From Actinomycetota bacterium (GTDB taxonomy: Bacteria > Actinomycetota > Acidimicrobiia > Acidimicrobiales > Microtrichaceae), in assembly GCA_016703525.1 (NCBI GenBank), contig JADJBW010000013.1, forward strand, positions 1 to 64,000: a stretch of 64,000 nt of DNA. Reading direction: 5' to 3'. Both the position numbers and the translations under genes were made by a program. Shown piece by piece: positions 28,618 to 38,701 of this stretch (the stretch's first letter is position 1; the number at the start of each line of letters is the position of its first letter). Below the pieces are notes generated by a model. The model was not told the DNA's origin, made no database searches, and saw only the letters and a list, made by a program, of their open reading frames with translations.

Positions 28618-29268
28618 ATGACGAGCGGCACTGCCCTACGCACGGTCGTGGCGATACCGATCCGCTCGTTCCGCGACGCGAAATCGAGGCTCGCTCCGCG
28701 ACTCGCGGCGGAGGATCGCGCCGGGCTGGCGCGTCGCCTCGCCGAGGGGGTCATCGAGGCGTGCGCCTCCTTCGAGCTGACGGTGGTCACCGACGACGAC
28801 GAGGTCGCCCGATGGGCTGCCGAACGCCACGTCGCCTCGACGCCTCCGCACACCGCCGGGCTCGACGCCGCGGCCGCCCACGCGCAGCGGTGGGCCGCCG
28901 CCGTCGGCGCCGATCGGGTCGCAATCGTGCACGCGGACCTGGCCGATCCGGCCGCGTTGCCATCGGTGCTCGCCCGAGCCGGCGACGTGGTGATCGTGCC
29001 CGACCGCCACCGCGACGGCTCCAACGTGATCGTCGTGGCGTGCCGGGTGCCGTTCGGATTCGCATACGGGCCCGGTTCCTTCGAACGGCACTGCGCCGAG
29101 GCGGCCCGGCTCGGCCTCGGGTGCACCGTCATCGCCCACGACCGGCTCGCGTGGGACATCGATGTGGCCGACGACCTCGACGCGCTGGAAGACCTCGCGT
29201 TGCCGACGGGCAACGACGCGACGAGGCGGACGCCATCGGACCGCGACGGAAATACCCTGGCGCCGTGA
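28618..29268 (+). CDS. cofC: CofC/FbiD guanylyltransferase (coenzyme F420 biosynthesis)
   Basis: Activates 2-phospholactate or phosphoenolpyruvate with GTP, the first committed step towards the F420 side chain. 216 aa. VVAIPIRSFRDAKSRLAPRL is the nucleotide-binding motif (KxRL), followed by LTVVTDDDEVARWA, AIVHADLADPAALP (metal-binding Asp) and VVIVPDRHRDGSNVIV. GSFERHCAEAARLGLGCTVI and DIDVADDLDAL end the fold. Its stop overlaps the GTG of the next gene. An LLM-type F420 enzyme is encoded at 48697. Confidence 0.92.
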   Translation: MTSGTALRTVVAIPIRSFRDAKSRLAPRLAAEDRAGLARRLAEGVIEACASFELTVVTDDDEVARWAAERHVASTPPHTAGLDAAAAHAQRWAAAVGADRVAIVHADLADPAALPSVLARAGDVVIVPDRHRDGSNVIVVACRVPFGFAYGPGSFERHCAEAARLGLGCTVIAHDRLAWDIDVADDLDALEDLALPTGNDATRRTPSDRDGNTLAP

Positions 29269-30167
29269 CCGAGCCACCGAACGCCCTGCCCGCGACCGAC
29301 GTGAATCCGACGGCCGCAGACGAGTCCACCTTTCCGGCCGTTTCCGCTGGCGCGGTCTTCGGATCGAGCACCACGCCGAGCACCGCGGCGAGCACCGGGC
29401 CGAGTACCGGGCCAAGCACCGGGCCGATCTCCGGGGTGGGCCTCGACGTACCCGGCACGGCGGTCGCGGTCGGAGCGCACCCCGACGACGTCGAGTTCTG
29501 GTGCGGCGCCACGCTCGCACGATGGGCGGCCGCCGGAGCGGTGGTGCACGTCGTCATCTGCACCGATGGTTCCAAGGGCACCTGGGACGCGCATGCCGAC
29601 ACCGCAGCGCTCGCCGAGCGCCGTGCGATCGAGGCTCGAGCGGCCGCGGCCCGTCTCGGAACGACCGGCGAGGTCGTGCTCCTCGGCAACGTCGATGGCG
29701 AACTCGTGGCCGATCGCGCGACGACGGAGCGCGTCGCGTTCCACCTCCGCCGCCTTCGCCCCGATGTCGTGCTCGGCCATGACCCGTGGAAGCGCTATCG
29801 CCTCCATCCCGATCATCGTGCCGCGGGGTTCCTCACCGTCGACGGTGTGGTGACCGCCCGCGACCCGCACTTCTTCCCCCAACAAGGGGTTGCCGCGCAT
29901 CGGCCGAGTGAACTGCTGCTGTTCGAGGCCGACGAGGCGAATCACGCCGAGCCGGGCGATCCGCAGTGGCTCGACCACAAGATCGGCTCGCTGCTCACCC
30001 ACGAATCGCAGTTGGAGACGACCCACTTCTATCGGGTCGGCGCTCCGGCCGATCGAGCGGCAGCGCGCGCGGCCTTCGCCGATGACGAGCGCCGCAAGAT
30101 GGCCGAAGCCGGCCGACCGTTCGGCCTGGCGCTCGCCGAGGTCTTCCATCGCATGAGCGGCATGTAG
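29265..30167 (+). CDS. PIG-L/MshB-family deacetylase
   Basis: 300 aa from GTG 29265. After a Thr/Ser/Gly-rich leader of about 60 residues comes the zinc-site motif VAVGAHPDDVEFWCGATLARW. CTDGSKGTWDAHADTAALAE and DVVLGHDPWKRYRLHPDHRA supply the distal His ligand. These are features of N-acetylglucosaminyl deacetylases such as MshB/Mca of mycothiol metabolism. The leader contains GPSTGPSTGP repeats. Exact substrate is uncertain (mycothiol conjugate or other GlcNAc compound). Confidence 0.88.
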   Translation: MTEPPNALPATDVNPTAADESTFPAVSAGAVFGSSTTPSTAASTGPSTGPSTGPISGVGLDVPGTAVAVGAHPDDVEFWCGATLARWAAAGAVVHVVICTDGSKGTWDAHADTAALAERRAIEARAAAARLGTTGEVVLLGNVDGELVADRATTERVAFHLRRLRPDVVLGHDPWKRYRLHPDHRAAGFLTVDGVVTARDPHFFPQQGVAAHRPSELLLFEADEANHAEPGDPQWLDHKIGSLLTHESQLETTHFYRVGAPADRAAARAAFADDERRKMAEAGRPFGLALAEVFHRMSGM

Positions 30168-30197
30168 CCCCGCCGCCGCGGCAACCCGGCCGGCAGC

Positions 30198-30250
30198 GAC
30201 GCTCAGGTTGCGATGCTCAGCGGCGACGCTCAGCGGCGAAGCTCACGTGC
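30198..30250. repeat. 13-bp tandem repeat at gene end
   Basis: Imperfect units GACGCTCAGGTTGC, GATGCTCAGCGGC, GACGCTCAGCGGC and GAAGCTCACGTGC. The last unit carries the stop codon of the minus-strand gene ending at 30243. Confidence 0.8.
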
Positions 30251-31055
30251 GAGGGAACTGGCCGGGCGTGCGGCCCGCCCCAGGGGGGCCGGCAAACGCC
30301 TGCGCGATCGCGAGCCATCCGGTCGCCGCTTCACCGACCGCTGCGAGATCCACGTCGTCGCGATGACGTCGCTGCGTCACGAGCAGGCAGAAGTCGAGCG
30401 CTGGGCCCGACACGCGGTCAGCGGCGTCGGGAGGCCCCCACGTCCACGTCTCGCCGTTCGGTCCGGCGAGCTCGACGCGGATCGGATCGCTCGGCGCAGG
30501 GAGGCCCCGGGCAGCGAACGCGAAGCCCCGCGCTCCAACCCCGATGTGGGCGATGTGGCGCAGTCGTGGCGTCGCCTCCGGCGCCTCGCCGAGTGCATCG
30601 GAGATGTCGAGCCCGTGCGCCCATGTCTCCATCAGGCGGGCGGTCACCTTCGACATGGCGCTCATCGGCGGGCCGAACCACGGCACCCGCGTCTCGGGCG
30701 CCGTCGCGGCCGCGACGGCCAGAAACCGCGCGCGGGCCTCGTGGAACCAGGTTCGGCCGGCACCCGGATCCTGCGCTCTGCCTCGCTCGGTGACCGCGGC
30801 AATCGGGTCGGCGCCCTGAGCGAACGCGTCGGCGAACGATCGGGACGCGGCGTCGGGGTCGCTCATCGCCAACGCGGCCGCATCGTCGAACCCGGCCAGG
30901 TGGGTCAGCTGGTCGCGGATCGTCCAGCCCTGCGCCGGGGTCGGCGCCAGGAGCTCGTCGTCGCTCAACTCGTCCACCCGGCCGCGCACCGCAGCGGTCT
31001 CGGCCTCCAGGTCCTCGATCAGCCGACGGTACGCCTCGGCGCGATCGGCGGTCAC
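30243..31055 (-). CDS. TIGR03084-family DinB/maleylpyruvate isomerase-like protein
   Basis: 270 aa from GTG 31055. The N-terminal four-helix DinB/MDMPI fold is marked by GWTIRDQLTHLAGFDDAAAL (first metal His) and VTARLMETWAHGLDISDALG (HGxD, second and third ligands). A C-terminal SCP2-like beta region follows (VELAGPNGETWTWGPPDAAD, VSGPALDFCLLVTQRRHRDD). Relatives are mycothiol-dependent enzymes or uncharacterised. It overlaps the upstream gene by GTGA. Confidence 0.85.
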   Translation of the reverse strand: MTADRAEAYRRLIEDLEAETAAVRGRVDELSDDELLAPTPAQGWTIRDQLTHLAGFDDAAALAMSDPDAASRSFADAFAQGADPIAAVTERGRAQDPGAGRTWFHEARARFLAVAAATAPETRVPWFGPPMSAMSKVTARLMETWAHGLDISDALGEAPEATPRLRHIAHIGVGARGFAFAARGLPAPSDPIRVELAGPNGETWTWGPPDAADRVSGPALDFCLLVTQRRHRDDVDLAAVGEAATGWLAIAQAFAGPPGAGRTPGQFPRT

Positions 31056-32122
31056 CGCGGAGCCGTTCCCGCAGCGTTCGGGGCACCAAGGTTGGAGCGC
31101 TTCGCCCGGGTGGTCGTGGGAGCCGAGAAGGTCGGAGTCGGCGCCTCGGTCTGCGGCGGGGTCGGTGGGGCCGGCGGGCTCGACGTGGGCGAGAGGCCCG
31201 CCGCGTCGGCCTGGGTGGTGCTGGTTTGATCCGGCACGCCGGTGGCCCCCGACACCTTGGTGCTGCGCGAGAACTGCTTGGGCGCGACGCGGTACAGGAT
31301 TTCCTTCTCCACGTTGTGGAGCAGCTCCTTCGGTGGGTTCGGCGGCCCGTTGTAGGCGATCGCCACGATCGCATCTCCCACCTGGAAGTACGTGACGATC
31401 TGCACTGGCCCGCCAGCGACGGGGCGCAGCAGCCGCGAGTCGTAGTCCTCGACCGGCTGACGGTCGCGGTTGTCGATGATCTGCACCTCGACGCGCTTGT
31501 CGCCCTCGACCCGGAAGAAGCGGCCGTTGGGGCAGCCGTCGAGGGTGGAGCTGACCTCGCGCACATAGCCTCCGGCATCCTGCTGGCGGCGCACCCGCAC
31601 GACCTCGGACACGACGACCGCCGCGTTCTGAGGATCCGAGAACGCGGCGGTCAGCCGGTCGCCCAGCTGTCCGTCGACCTCGGCCGACTGCCCGCAGTAC
31701 GACGCGCCGACAAGCGCGAACGAATTGAGGACGGGGTCGCCGACCTGCCATCCCTTCGGCATGTCCTCGAGCCGAACGAGGGCGAGCGCCGGGTCGAACG
31801 AACCGGCGAGCGCCGGCTGGTCGAGCACTACGGCGGGAGGGCCGCCCAGGTCGAGCTGCCGCAGCGGATAGCCGACGGCATAGCCGATCGCGAACCCGCT
31901 ACCAACGATGAGCGCGACCAGAACCACCACGCGCAGTAGCCCGTCCGCGATCATCCGGGCGCGGCGCGCGTCGGCCTGGCGTGGCGGCCGTGCGCCGCGC
32001 AGCTCGGCCATCCGCCCACGCACCGACGCCATCCGCTCGCGCACCGAGGCCAGCGCTGCGCCCGCCGATCCGGCCGCCGGACCGTCGCCAGAGGATGCGT
32101 GAGGGCTGCCGGCGGGTTCCAT
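31052..32122 (-). CDS. Single-TM membrane-anchored hypothetical protein
   Basis: 356 aa. A charged N-terminal cytoplasmic region (VRERMASVRGRMAELRGARP, probably helical) precedes one TM (GLLRVVVLVALIVGSGFAIG). The exported domain is of PknH-sensor/LpqN-like size: LVRLEDMPKGWQVGDPVLNS, SYCGQSAEVDGQLGDRLTA, TLDGCPNGRFFRVEGDKRVE, VQIVTYFQVGDAIVAIAYNG, with two Cys that may pair. A Pro/Thr-rich tail ends it. Function not recognised. Confidence 0.65.
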   Translation of the reverse strand: MEPAGSPHASSGDGPAAGSAGAALASVRERMASVRGRMAELRGARPPRQADARRARMIADGLLRVVVLVALIVGSGFAIGYAVGYPLRQLDLGGPPAVVLDQPALAGSFDPALALVRLEDMPKGWQVGDPVLNSFALVGASYCGQSAEVDGQLGDRLTAAFSDPQNAAVVVSEVVRVRRQQDAGGYVREVSSTLDGCPNGRFFRVEGDKRVEVQIIDNRDRQPVEDYDSRLLRPVAGGPVQIVTYFQVGDAIVAIAYNGPPNPPKELLHNVEKEILYRVAPKQFSRSTKVSGATGVPDQTSTTQADAAGLSPTSSPPAPPTPPQTEAPTPTFSAPTTTRAKRSNLGAPNAAGTAPR

Positions 32123-32185
32123 CGGCTGGCCAAGCTAGCCGGGCGCGGACCGGCGCCGGTGGCAATGCCGGCGACGCGCCCCGGG

Positions 32186-33886
32186 TCAGGCGGGCCCGCC
32201 GAAGCGGGCCTGCCAGGCCTCGACCTCCTCGTCGAGCACCTTCGAGAACAACAACCCCGGCACCTCGAATCGAGCGCCCGGCTCGATGCCCAGGATCGAC
32301 GCCGCGAGATCGCCGCTCACACCATCGAGCGCCGGCGTGTCCACCAGCGTGGCACTCAACCGAGCCGACGCGGCGGGGATGAACGGCGACGACAGGTGCG
32401 CGAAGAGCCGCACGAGCCCGAGCGCCACGCGCAGCGTGCGAGCGGCGTCGTCGCGATCGGTCTTGACCGCCCGCCACGGCTCGCGCTCCTCGAGGTACAC
32501 GTTGCCCTCCGCCCAGATGGACCGCAGTGCGTGGGCGGCCTTGCGGTATTCGAGCCGGCGGAAGCACCCCGTGTAGGTGTCGATCGCGACGCGAAGGCGT
32601 TCCACCAACTCTCGCTCGGGCTCGCCGACCGAACCGCCCTCGGGTGCGGCGCCATCGAAGTGGCGGCCGATCTGCGTCGCACAGCGGTTGACGAAGTTGC
32701 CGAGCGTCCCGACGAGCTCCTTGTTCACCGACTCGGCGAACTGCTGCCACGTGAAGCTCGTGTCATCGCTCTCGGGCGCATTGGACAGCAGGTACCAACG
32801 CCAGCAGTCGGCGTCGGCGAGTTCGAGCGCATCGCCCATGAACACGCCGCGGTGCTCCGACGTCGAGAACTTCCCGCCGTAGTAGTTGAGCCAGTTGAAC
32901 CCCTTCAACTGGTCGACCAGCTTCCACGGCTCCCCCGATCCGATGAGCGTCGCGGGGAAGCTCAGCGTGTGAAACGGAACGTTGTCCTTCGCCATGAACT
33001 GCGTGTAGACGACGTCCTCTGCCCCACGATCGGTGCGCCACCAACGCTCCCATCCGCCCGCGTCGGGATGCAGCTCGGCCCACTCCCTCGTTGCGGAGAT
33101 GTAGCCGATCGGAGCGTCGAACCAGACGTAGAAGACCTTGCCTTCGAACCCGGGCCGATCGACCGGGATCCCCCATGCCAGGTCGCGGGTGATCCCCCGG
33201 TCGCCGAGGCCCTCGTCGAGCCACTTGAACGCGATCGACGTCGCGACGGTCGGCCACACGCCCACCTTGGTGTCGATCCACGCTCGCAGGCGATCGGCGA
33301 GTTTGGACTGCAAGAGAAAGAGGTGTCGGCTCTCGCGAATCTCCAGGTCGGTCGACCCGCTGATGGCCGATCGCGGAGCGATGAGCTCGGTCGGATCGAG
33401 CTGCTTCGTGCACTGCTCGCACTGATCGCCGCGGGCCCGTTCGTAGCCGCAGTTGGGGCAGGTGCCGACGACGTATCGATCGGGCAGGAATCGCTCGTCG
33501 GCAACCGAGTACAGCTGGCGGGTGACGCGTTCCTCGATGTAGCCCTCGGCATCGAGGCGAGCAGCGAGGTGCTGGGTGATCTCGTGGTTCGCCGGATGCG
33601 ACGTGCGCCCGAAGTGGTCCCACGACAGCCCGAACCGCTCACCGAGGTCGCGCTGCACGTCGTGAGCCCGACGGCAGAACTCGGCTACATCGAGTCCGGC
33701 GTCGCGCGCCGCCAGCTCGGCCGGTGTGCCGTGCTCGTCGGTCGCACAGATGAACAACACGTCGTCGCCCTGCAGCCGAAGGAACCGCGAGTACGCGTCG
33801 GCGGGCAGCATCGACCCCACGAGATTGCCGAGGTGCTTGACACCGTTGATGTAGGGCAATGCCGAGGTGACGAGGTAGCGCGCCAT
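32186..33886 (-). CDS. metG: Methionyl-tRNA synthetase
   Basis: Charges tRNA-Met. 566 aa from ATG 33886 (MARYLVTSALPYINGVKHLG). The HIGH-like motif is YINGVKHLGN. The knuckle zinc site is CPNCGYERARGDQCEQC, with all four Cys. The KMSKS-like loop is GGKFSTSEHRG. The anticodon-binding helices include FVNRCATQIGRHFDG. No C-terminal tRNA-binding dimerisation domain is present, as in short-type MetG proteins. Confidence 0.97.
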   Translation of the reverse strand: MARYLVTSALPYINGVKHLGNLVGSMLPADAYSRFLRLQGDDVLFICATDEHGTPAELAARDAGLDVAEFCRRAHDVQRDLGERFGLSWDHFGRTSHPANHEITQHLAARLDAEGYIEERVTRQLYSVADERFLPDRYVVGTCPNCGYERARGDQCEQCTKQLDPTELIAPRSAISGSTDLEIRESRHLFLLQSKLADRLRAWIDTKVGVWPTVATSIAFKWLDEGLGDRGITRDLAWGIPVDRPGFEGKVFYVWFDAPIGYISATREWAELHPDAGGWERWWRTDRGAEDVVYTQFMAKDNVPFHTLSFPATLIGSGEPWKLVDQLKGFNWLNYYGGKFSTSEHRGVFMGDALELADADCWRWYLLSNAPESDDTSFTWQQFAESVNKELVGTLGNFVNRCATQIGRHFDGAAPEGGSVGEPERELVERLRVAIDTYTGCFRRLEYRKAAHALRSIWAEGNVYLEEREPWRAVKTDRDDAARTLRVALGLVRLFAHLSSPFIPAASARLSATLVDTPALDGVSGDLAASILGIEPGARFEVPGLLFSKVLDEEVEAWQARFGGPA

Positions 33887-34064
33887 GGGCTGCTCCTGGG
33901 TTCGAGCGACGCCGGATGGTACCAGCGGCGGTCGCGACGCCCGATCGCCGCGTCGCCGCGTCTCGGCGACGCGCACAGCCATGCCGTGCCGTGACGGGGC
34001 GGGTCGTCGCGCCGATCCGGCGCCACCGGTCTCGGTGTCGGCGCGTCCTCATAGCATCCTGACG

Positions 34065-34775
34065 ATGAATCGCTCACGGGGTGCAACGGTGGCGTCGGGC
34101 GCGCCGGCGTCGCGTGCGCTCGATGCGTCGACGGTCTACGGGCTCGATATCGAGACCGACACGACGGTCGACGGCCTCGACCCCCGTGTGGCGCACGTGG
34201 TGGCCGTCGCGCTCGCAGGGCCCACATCCACCCAGGTGTTCACCGCGAGCGACCTCACCGGCGAGGCGCGGCTGCTCGCCCGGCTCGACGCGGCGATCAC
34301 CCGGCTCGCGCCGGGCGTGCTGGTCACGTGGAACGGCGCCGCGTTCGACCTTCCCTTCCTGGCCGACCGGGCCCGGCACCACAACGTGACGCTGTCGCTC
34401 GACCTGCACCTCGACCTCGGCCTTCCGAGCCGGTCCGATCCTCTCGCCGGTCATGAGGGTGCGTATCGGGCCTGCTGGGGCGCGCATCGCCACCTCGACG
34501 TGTACCGCGTGTACCGGGCAGATGTGGGTGCGCGCCTCGGGCTCCCGTGCGGTCTCAAGGCCATGGCGCGACTCGTCGGCTGCACACCGATCGAGGTCGA
34601 CCGGTCGCGGGTGCACGAGCTGACCGACGCCGAACGCGACGCCTACGTGGCGAGCGACGCCGAGCTCACCCGGCTGCTGTGCCTGCGCCGCTGGCCGGCG
34701 ATCGGCCGGGCAGTCGATCCGCGCCCCGCATCGATGCCGGCGAATCCGCCCGGGGCGCAGCGCCCGAGCGCCTGA
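34065..34775 (+). CDS. DEDD-type 3'-5' exonuclease-like protein
   Basis: 236 aa from ATG 34065. RNase H-like exonuclease motifs: Exo I YGLDIETDTTVDGLD, Exo II LVTWNGAAFDLPFLADRA and Exo III in DAERDAYVASDAELTRLL. The four acidic residues expected for two-metal catalysis are present. HRHLDVYRVYRADVGARLGL and GLKAMARLVGC resemble the DNA_pol_B_exo/ribonuclease H-like branch. It stands alone and may trim DNA or RNA; the substrate cannot be told from sequence. Confidence 0.78.
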   Translation: MNRSRGATVASGAPASRALDASTVYGLDIETDTTVDGLDPRVAHVVAVALAGPTSTQVFTASDLTGEARLLARLDAAITRLAPGVLVTWNGAAFDLPFLADRARHHNVTLSLDLHLDLGLPSRSDPLAGHEGAYRACWGAHRHLDVYRVYRADVGARLGLPCGLKAMARLVGCTPIEVDRSRVHELTDAERDAYVASDAELTRLLCLRRWPAIGRAVDPRPASMPANPPGAQRPSA

Positions 34776-34802
34776 CTGTCGGACCCACCCGGCACACTCC
34801 AC

Positions 34803-34834
34803 CTGCGCACCCGCACCCGCACCCGCACCCGGTG
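34803..34834. repeat. CACCCG hexamer repeat
   Basis: Four to five copies of GCACCC/CACCCG downstream of the exonuclease gene. It sits in the 150-nt gap before the next gene. Confidence 0.75.
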
Positions 34835-34925
34835 CACACGTGCCGGGCGCACCGGTCGTTCCCGCCGGCATCGGGTTCCAACCGACTCCGTCGCGCCGAC
34901 GCGCGCCGGGTTCCGAGGAGCCGCC

Positions 34926-35849
34926 ATGTTCCGGACAACGTCCACCACCCCGCCCTACTCGCCCCGTTCACCCGGCACGCCGCGTCGGGTTCCCGGTTCC
35001 GCCACCGGCGACGCGGGCGACGTGGGCGACGTTTCCGACGCGACCGAGTCCACAGCCGCCGAGCGGATCGCGGAAGCGCTCGACCTCGCGCTCGCAAGCG
35101 GCCCCGGCGTTTACGGGGTCGTCGAGTCGGGCGCCGGGCTCTCCATCGCGCCAACCGACTGGGAACCGATACCCGAGGCGTTGTTCGGGCGGCGGGCGCC
35201 CATCGCGTGGCACGGGCTCGCTGTCGTCGCCTCCGGCACCGCCACCGATGCCCTCGGCGGCCGACAACGCTGTCGCTCGGGCTGCCTGGTCCTGCGCGAC
35301 GGGAGCGTGCTCGGAGCGATCGACCGCGAGGGCATCCCCATCGTGCGACCCGGGCGTCGAAGGCGTCATGGTCGACGCCTGCCGACGAGTCCTGGGCCTT
35401 CCGTGCCCACCCGAGGACGCAACCGTTGCGGAGTGGGTCTCCGCCCGATGGTTGACCGCGCTGCTCGACCTTGCGGCCGACCCTGCGTCAAGCGGCCTGC
35501 TCCCCGACTTCGCCGCAGCGGCGGCCATCCATCCGCTCTTCGACGGCACCTCGTGCCGCCGGCCCGAGGTGCTCGCGCATCGCTGCGCGGCGACGCTCCC
35601 CCAATCCTCGTGGGCGCGGGTTCGCGAGCTCGTCGGCGAGGGCGCTGCGGTCGAGTGCATGTCACCCGAGCACGCCCGCTGGATGGACGACCCGTTCTTC
35701 GCGCGTTCGCTACTTGGGTGTTACCGCGGCGTCACCGACTTGGTGGACGATCTCTCGCTGTTCGTCGATGGAGCATTCATGGAAGCGGTCGAGACGGTGT
35801 TGGTGGCCTCGGGCTGGCTAGGGTTCGCGCCGCACCACGGAGGATCACT

Positions 35850-35853
<4 letters not shown>
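34926..35853 (+). CDS. Hypothetical protein upstream of ABC importer, one frameshift
   Basis: About 308 aa if an indel near 35350 is corrected. First frame: ESTAAERIAEALDLALASGP, PTDWEPIPEALFGRRAPIAW, VLRDGSVLGAIDREGIPIVR. Second frame: VEGVMVDACRRVLGLPCPPE, VAEWVSARWLTALLDLAADP, FARSLLGCYRGVTDLVDDLS. No family is recognised. The stop overlaps the importer ATPase start as ATGA, so it is the first gene of that operon and may act in the same uptake pathway. Confidence 0.6.
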
Positions 35854-36931
<1,078 letters not shown>

Positions 36932-36932
<1 letters not shown>

Positions 36933-37819
36933 TGGCGACCCGACCCTCCCCCGGGCGTGCCAGCGGGCGCCGCGCTCGCGACTCGCTGCTCGCCGCGTCG
37001 TTCTTGGCGCCGGCCTTCGCCGTGTTCGCAGTGTTCGCCTACTACCCGCTGTACCGACTGGTGTACCTGAGCCTGTACCGGCCCAACCGCAACACCTTCA
37101 TCGGCGGTTCCGACGAGTGGATCGGCGGATCGAACATCATCGACTCGCTCACGTCGTCGACATTCCTTCGATCGCTCGCCGTCACCGCCAAGTTCGCGGT
37201 CCTGACGGTGCCGATGGGCATCATCCTCGGCGTCCTCCTCGCCGTGGCGGCCGACCGAAAGCTGCGGGGAATCCGCATCTTCCAGACCATCTTCTCCTCC
37301 ACGGTCGCCAGTTCGGTCGCGGTCGCGTCGGTGGTGTTCTTCACGCTCCTCCAGCCCGAGGCCGGGCTGTGGCGCAACGTGAGTTGGCTCAGCATCAAGC
37401 AGCCGGGCTCGGCGCTCGTGGCGATTTCCACCACCGCCGTATGGCAGAACGCCGGCCTGACGTTCGTGATCGTGCTCGCAGCTCTCCAGGCTCTGCCCTC
37501 GGAGGTGCGCGAGGCCGCCGAACTCGACGGGTACGGCCCCGTGCGTCGCTTCTTCCGCATCACGGTGCCGCTCATCTCACCGGCGCTGCTCTTCCTCGCC
37601 GTGGTGCTCGTGATCCACGCGTTGCAGGCGTACGCCCAGTTCGAGATCCTCAAGCCGACGAACGACGCCCAGCCGCTGCTCTACAAGATCGCCGATCCCG
37701 AGGGTGTCGAGACGATCTCGAGCCGTGCCGTCTACAGCCTCGGGTTGTTCGTCGTCTCGCTCATCGTGTCCATCGCCCAGTTCGGGCTGCTCGAACGGCG
37801 GGTCCACTATGGCGAGTAA
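36932..37819 (+). CDS. ugpA: ABC importer permease (UgpA type)
   Basis: 295 aa with six predicted TM helices (SFLAPAFAVFAVFAYYPLY, TAKFAVLTVPMGIILGVLLA and others). The EAA loop VREAAELDGYGPVRRFFRITVP... contacts the ATPase. The proline/Tyr-rich YYPLYRLVYLSLY entry is typical of MalF/UgpA-type proteins. ATG overlaps the ATPase TGA (TGATG). Confidence 0.93.
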
Positions 37820-38657
37820 CCCTCGATCGACCCGGCGTGCGGCCGACCTCGGCTGGTACGTGCTGCTCACGGTGCTCAGCCTCGTCATCCTGTTCCCGAT
37901 ATACACCACGTTCATTCGGGCGATCTCGAGCCCGGTGCCGTACCTCAACTCGATCAAGTCCGGCGGGGGGCTCACGCCCGTCGAGCTCGACTGGGGCGTG
38001 TTCTGGCGCGTCATCAAGGAGCCGGGCTTCTACCGGGCGATGCTGCTGTCGGCCGGAACGTCCACGATCATCGTCGCGGCGCAGCTCCTCACCTCGGTCC
38101 TCGCCGCGTACGCCTTGGTGTTCATCGACTTCCGCGGCAAGAAGCTGGCGTTCGCACTGCTCGTCGGCACACTCCTCCTGCCGATCGAGGTGACCTTGAT
38201 CGCCAACATCGAGACGGTACGCGACCTCTCGCTGTTCAACTCGCTCGTCGGCCTCACAGCGCCGTTCCTGGCGTGGGGGTTCGGCATCTTCCTGCTGCGC
38301 CAGGCGTTCCTCGGCGTTCCGTCGGAGCTGCGCGACGCGGCCGAGCTCGATGGCTATGGCCACCTGCGTTTTCTCTTCCGGGTCGCCGTGCCGATCAGCC
38401 GGCCGATCATCGGGTCGTTCGTGCTCATCTCGTTCCTCGCCGCGTGGAACCAGTACGTCTGGCCGCGTTTCGCCGCCGATGAGGAGAGCTGGCAGACCAT
38501 CCAGGTTGCGCTGCGCACCTTCGGACAGCGCGAGGTGGACCAGCTGAACTTCGGCTTCGCCGCGGCCATCCTGTCGGCCCTGCCGCTCGTGGCGCTGCTG
38601 ATCATCTTCCAACGCCAGCTCATTCGCGGCCTGACCGCCGGTGCGGTCAAGGGCTGA
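37809..38657 (+). CDS. ugpE: ABC importer permease (UgpE type)
   Basis: 282 aa, six TM helices beginning GWYVLLTVLSLVILFPIYTT. The EAA loop is LRDAAELDGYGHLRFLFRVA. RQAFLGVPSELRDAAELDG and WNQYVWPRF mark it as the MalG/UgpE partner. It overlaps ugpA by 11 nt. Confidence 0.94.
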   Translation: MASNPRSTRRAADLGWYVLLTVLSLVILFPIYTTFIRAISSPVPYLNSIKSGGGLTPVELDWGVFWRVIKEPGFYRAMLLSAGTSTIIVAAQLLTSVLAAYALVFIDFRGKKLAFALLVGTLLLPIEVTLIANIETVRDLSLFNSLVGLTAPFLAWGFGIFLLRQAFLGVPSELRDAAELDGYGHLRFLFRVAVPISRPIIGSFVLISFLAAWNQYVWPRFAADEESWQTIQVALRTFGQREVDQLNFGFAAAILSALPLVALLIIFQRQLIRGLTAGAVKG

Positions 38658-38701
38658 CGCGAGTACCGTCCCGCACGACCACCCCACCCAAGGAGTTCGT
38701 C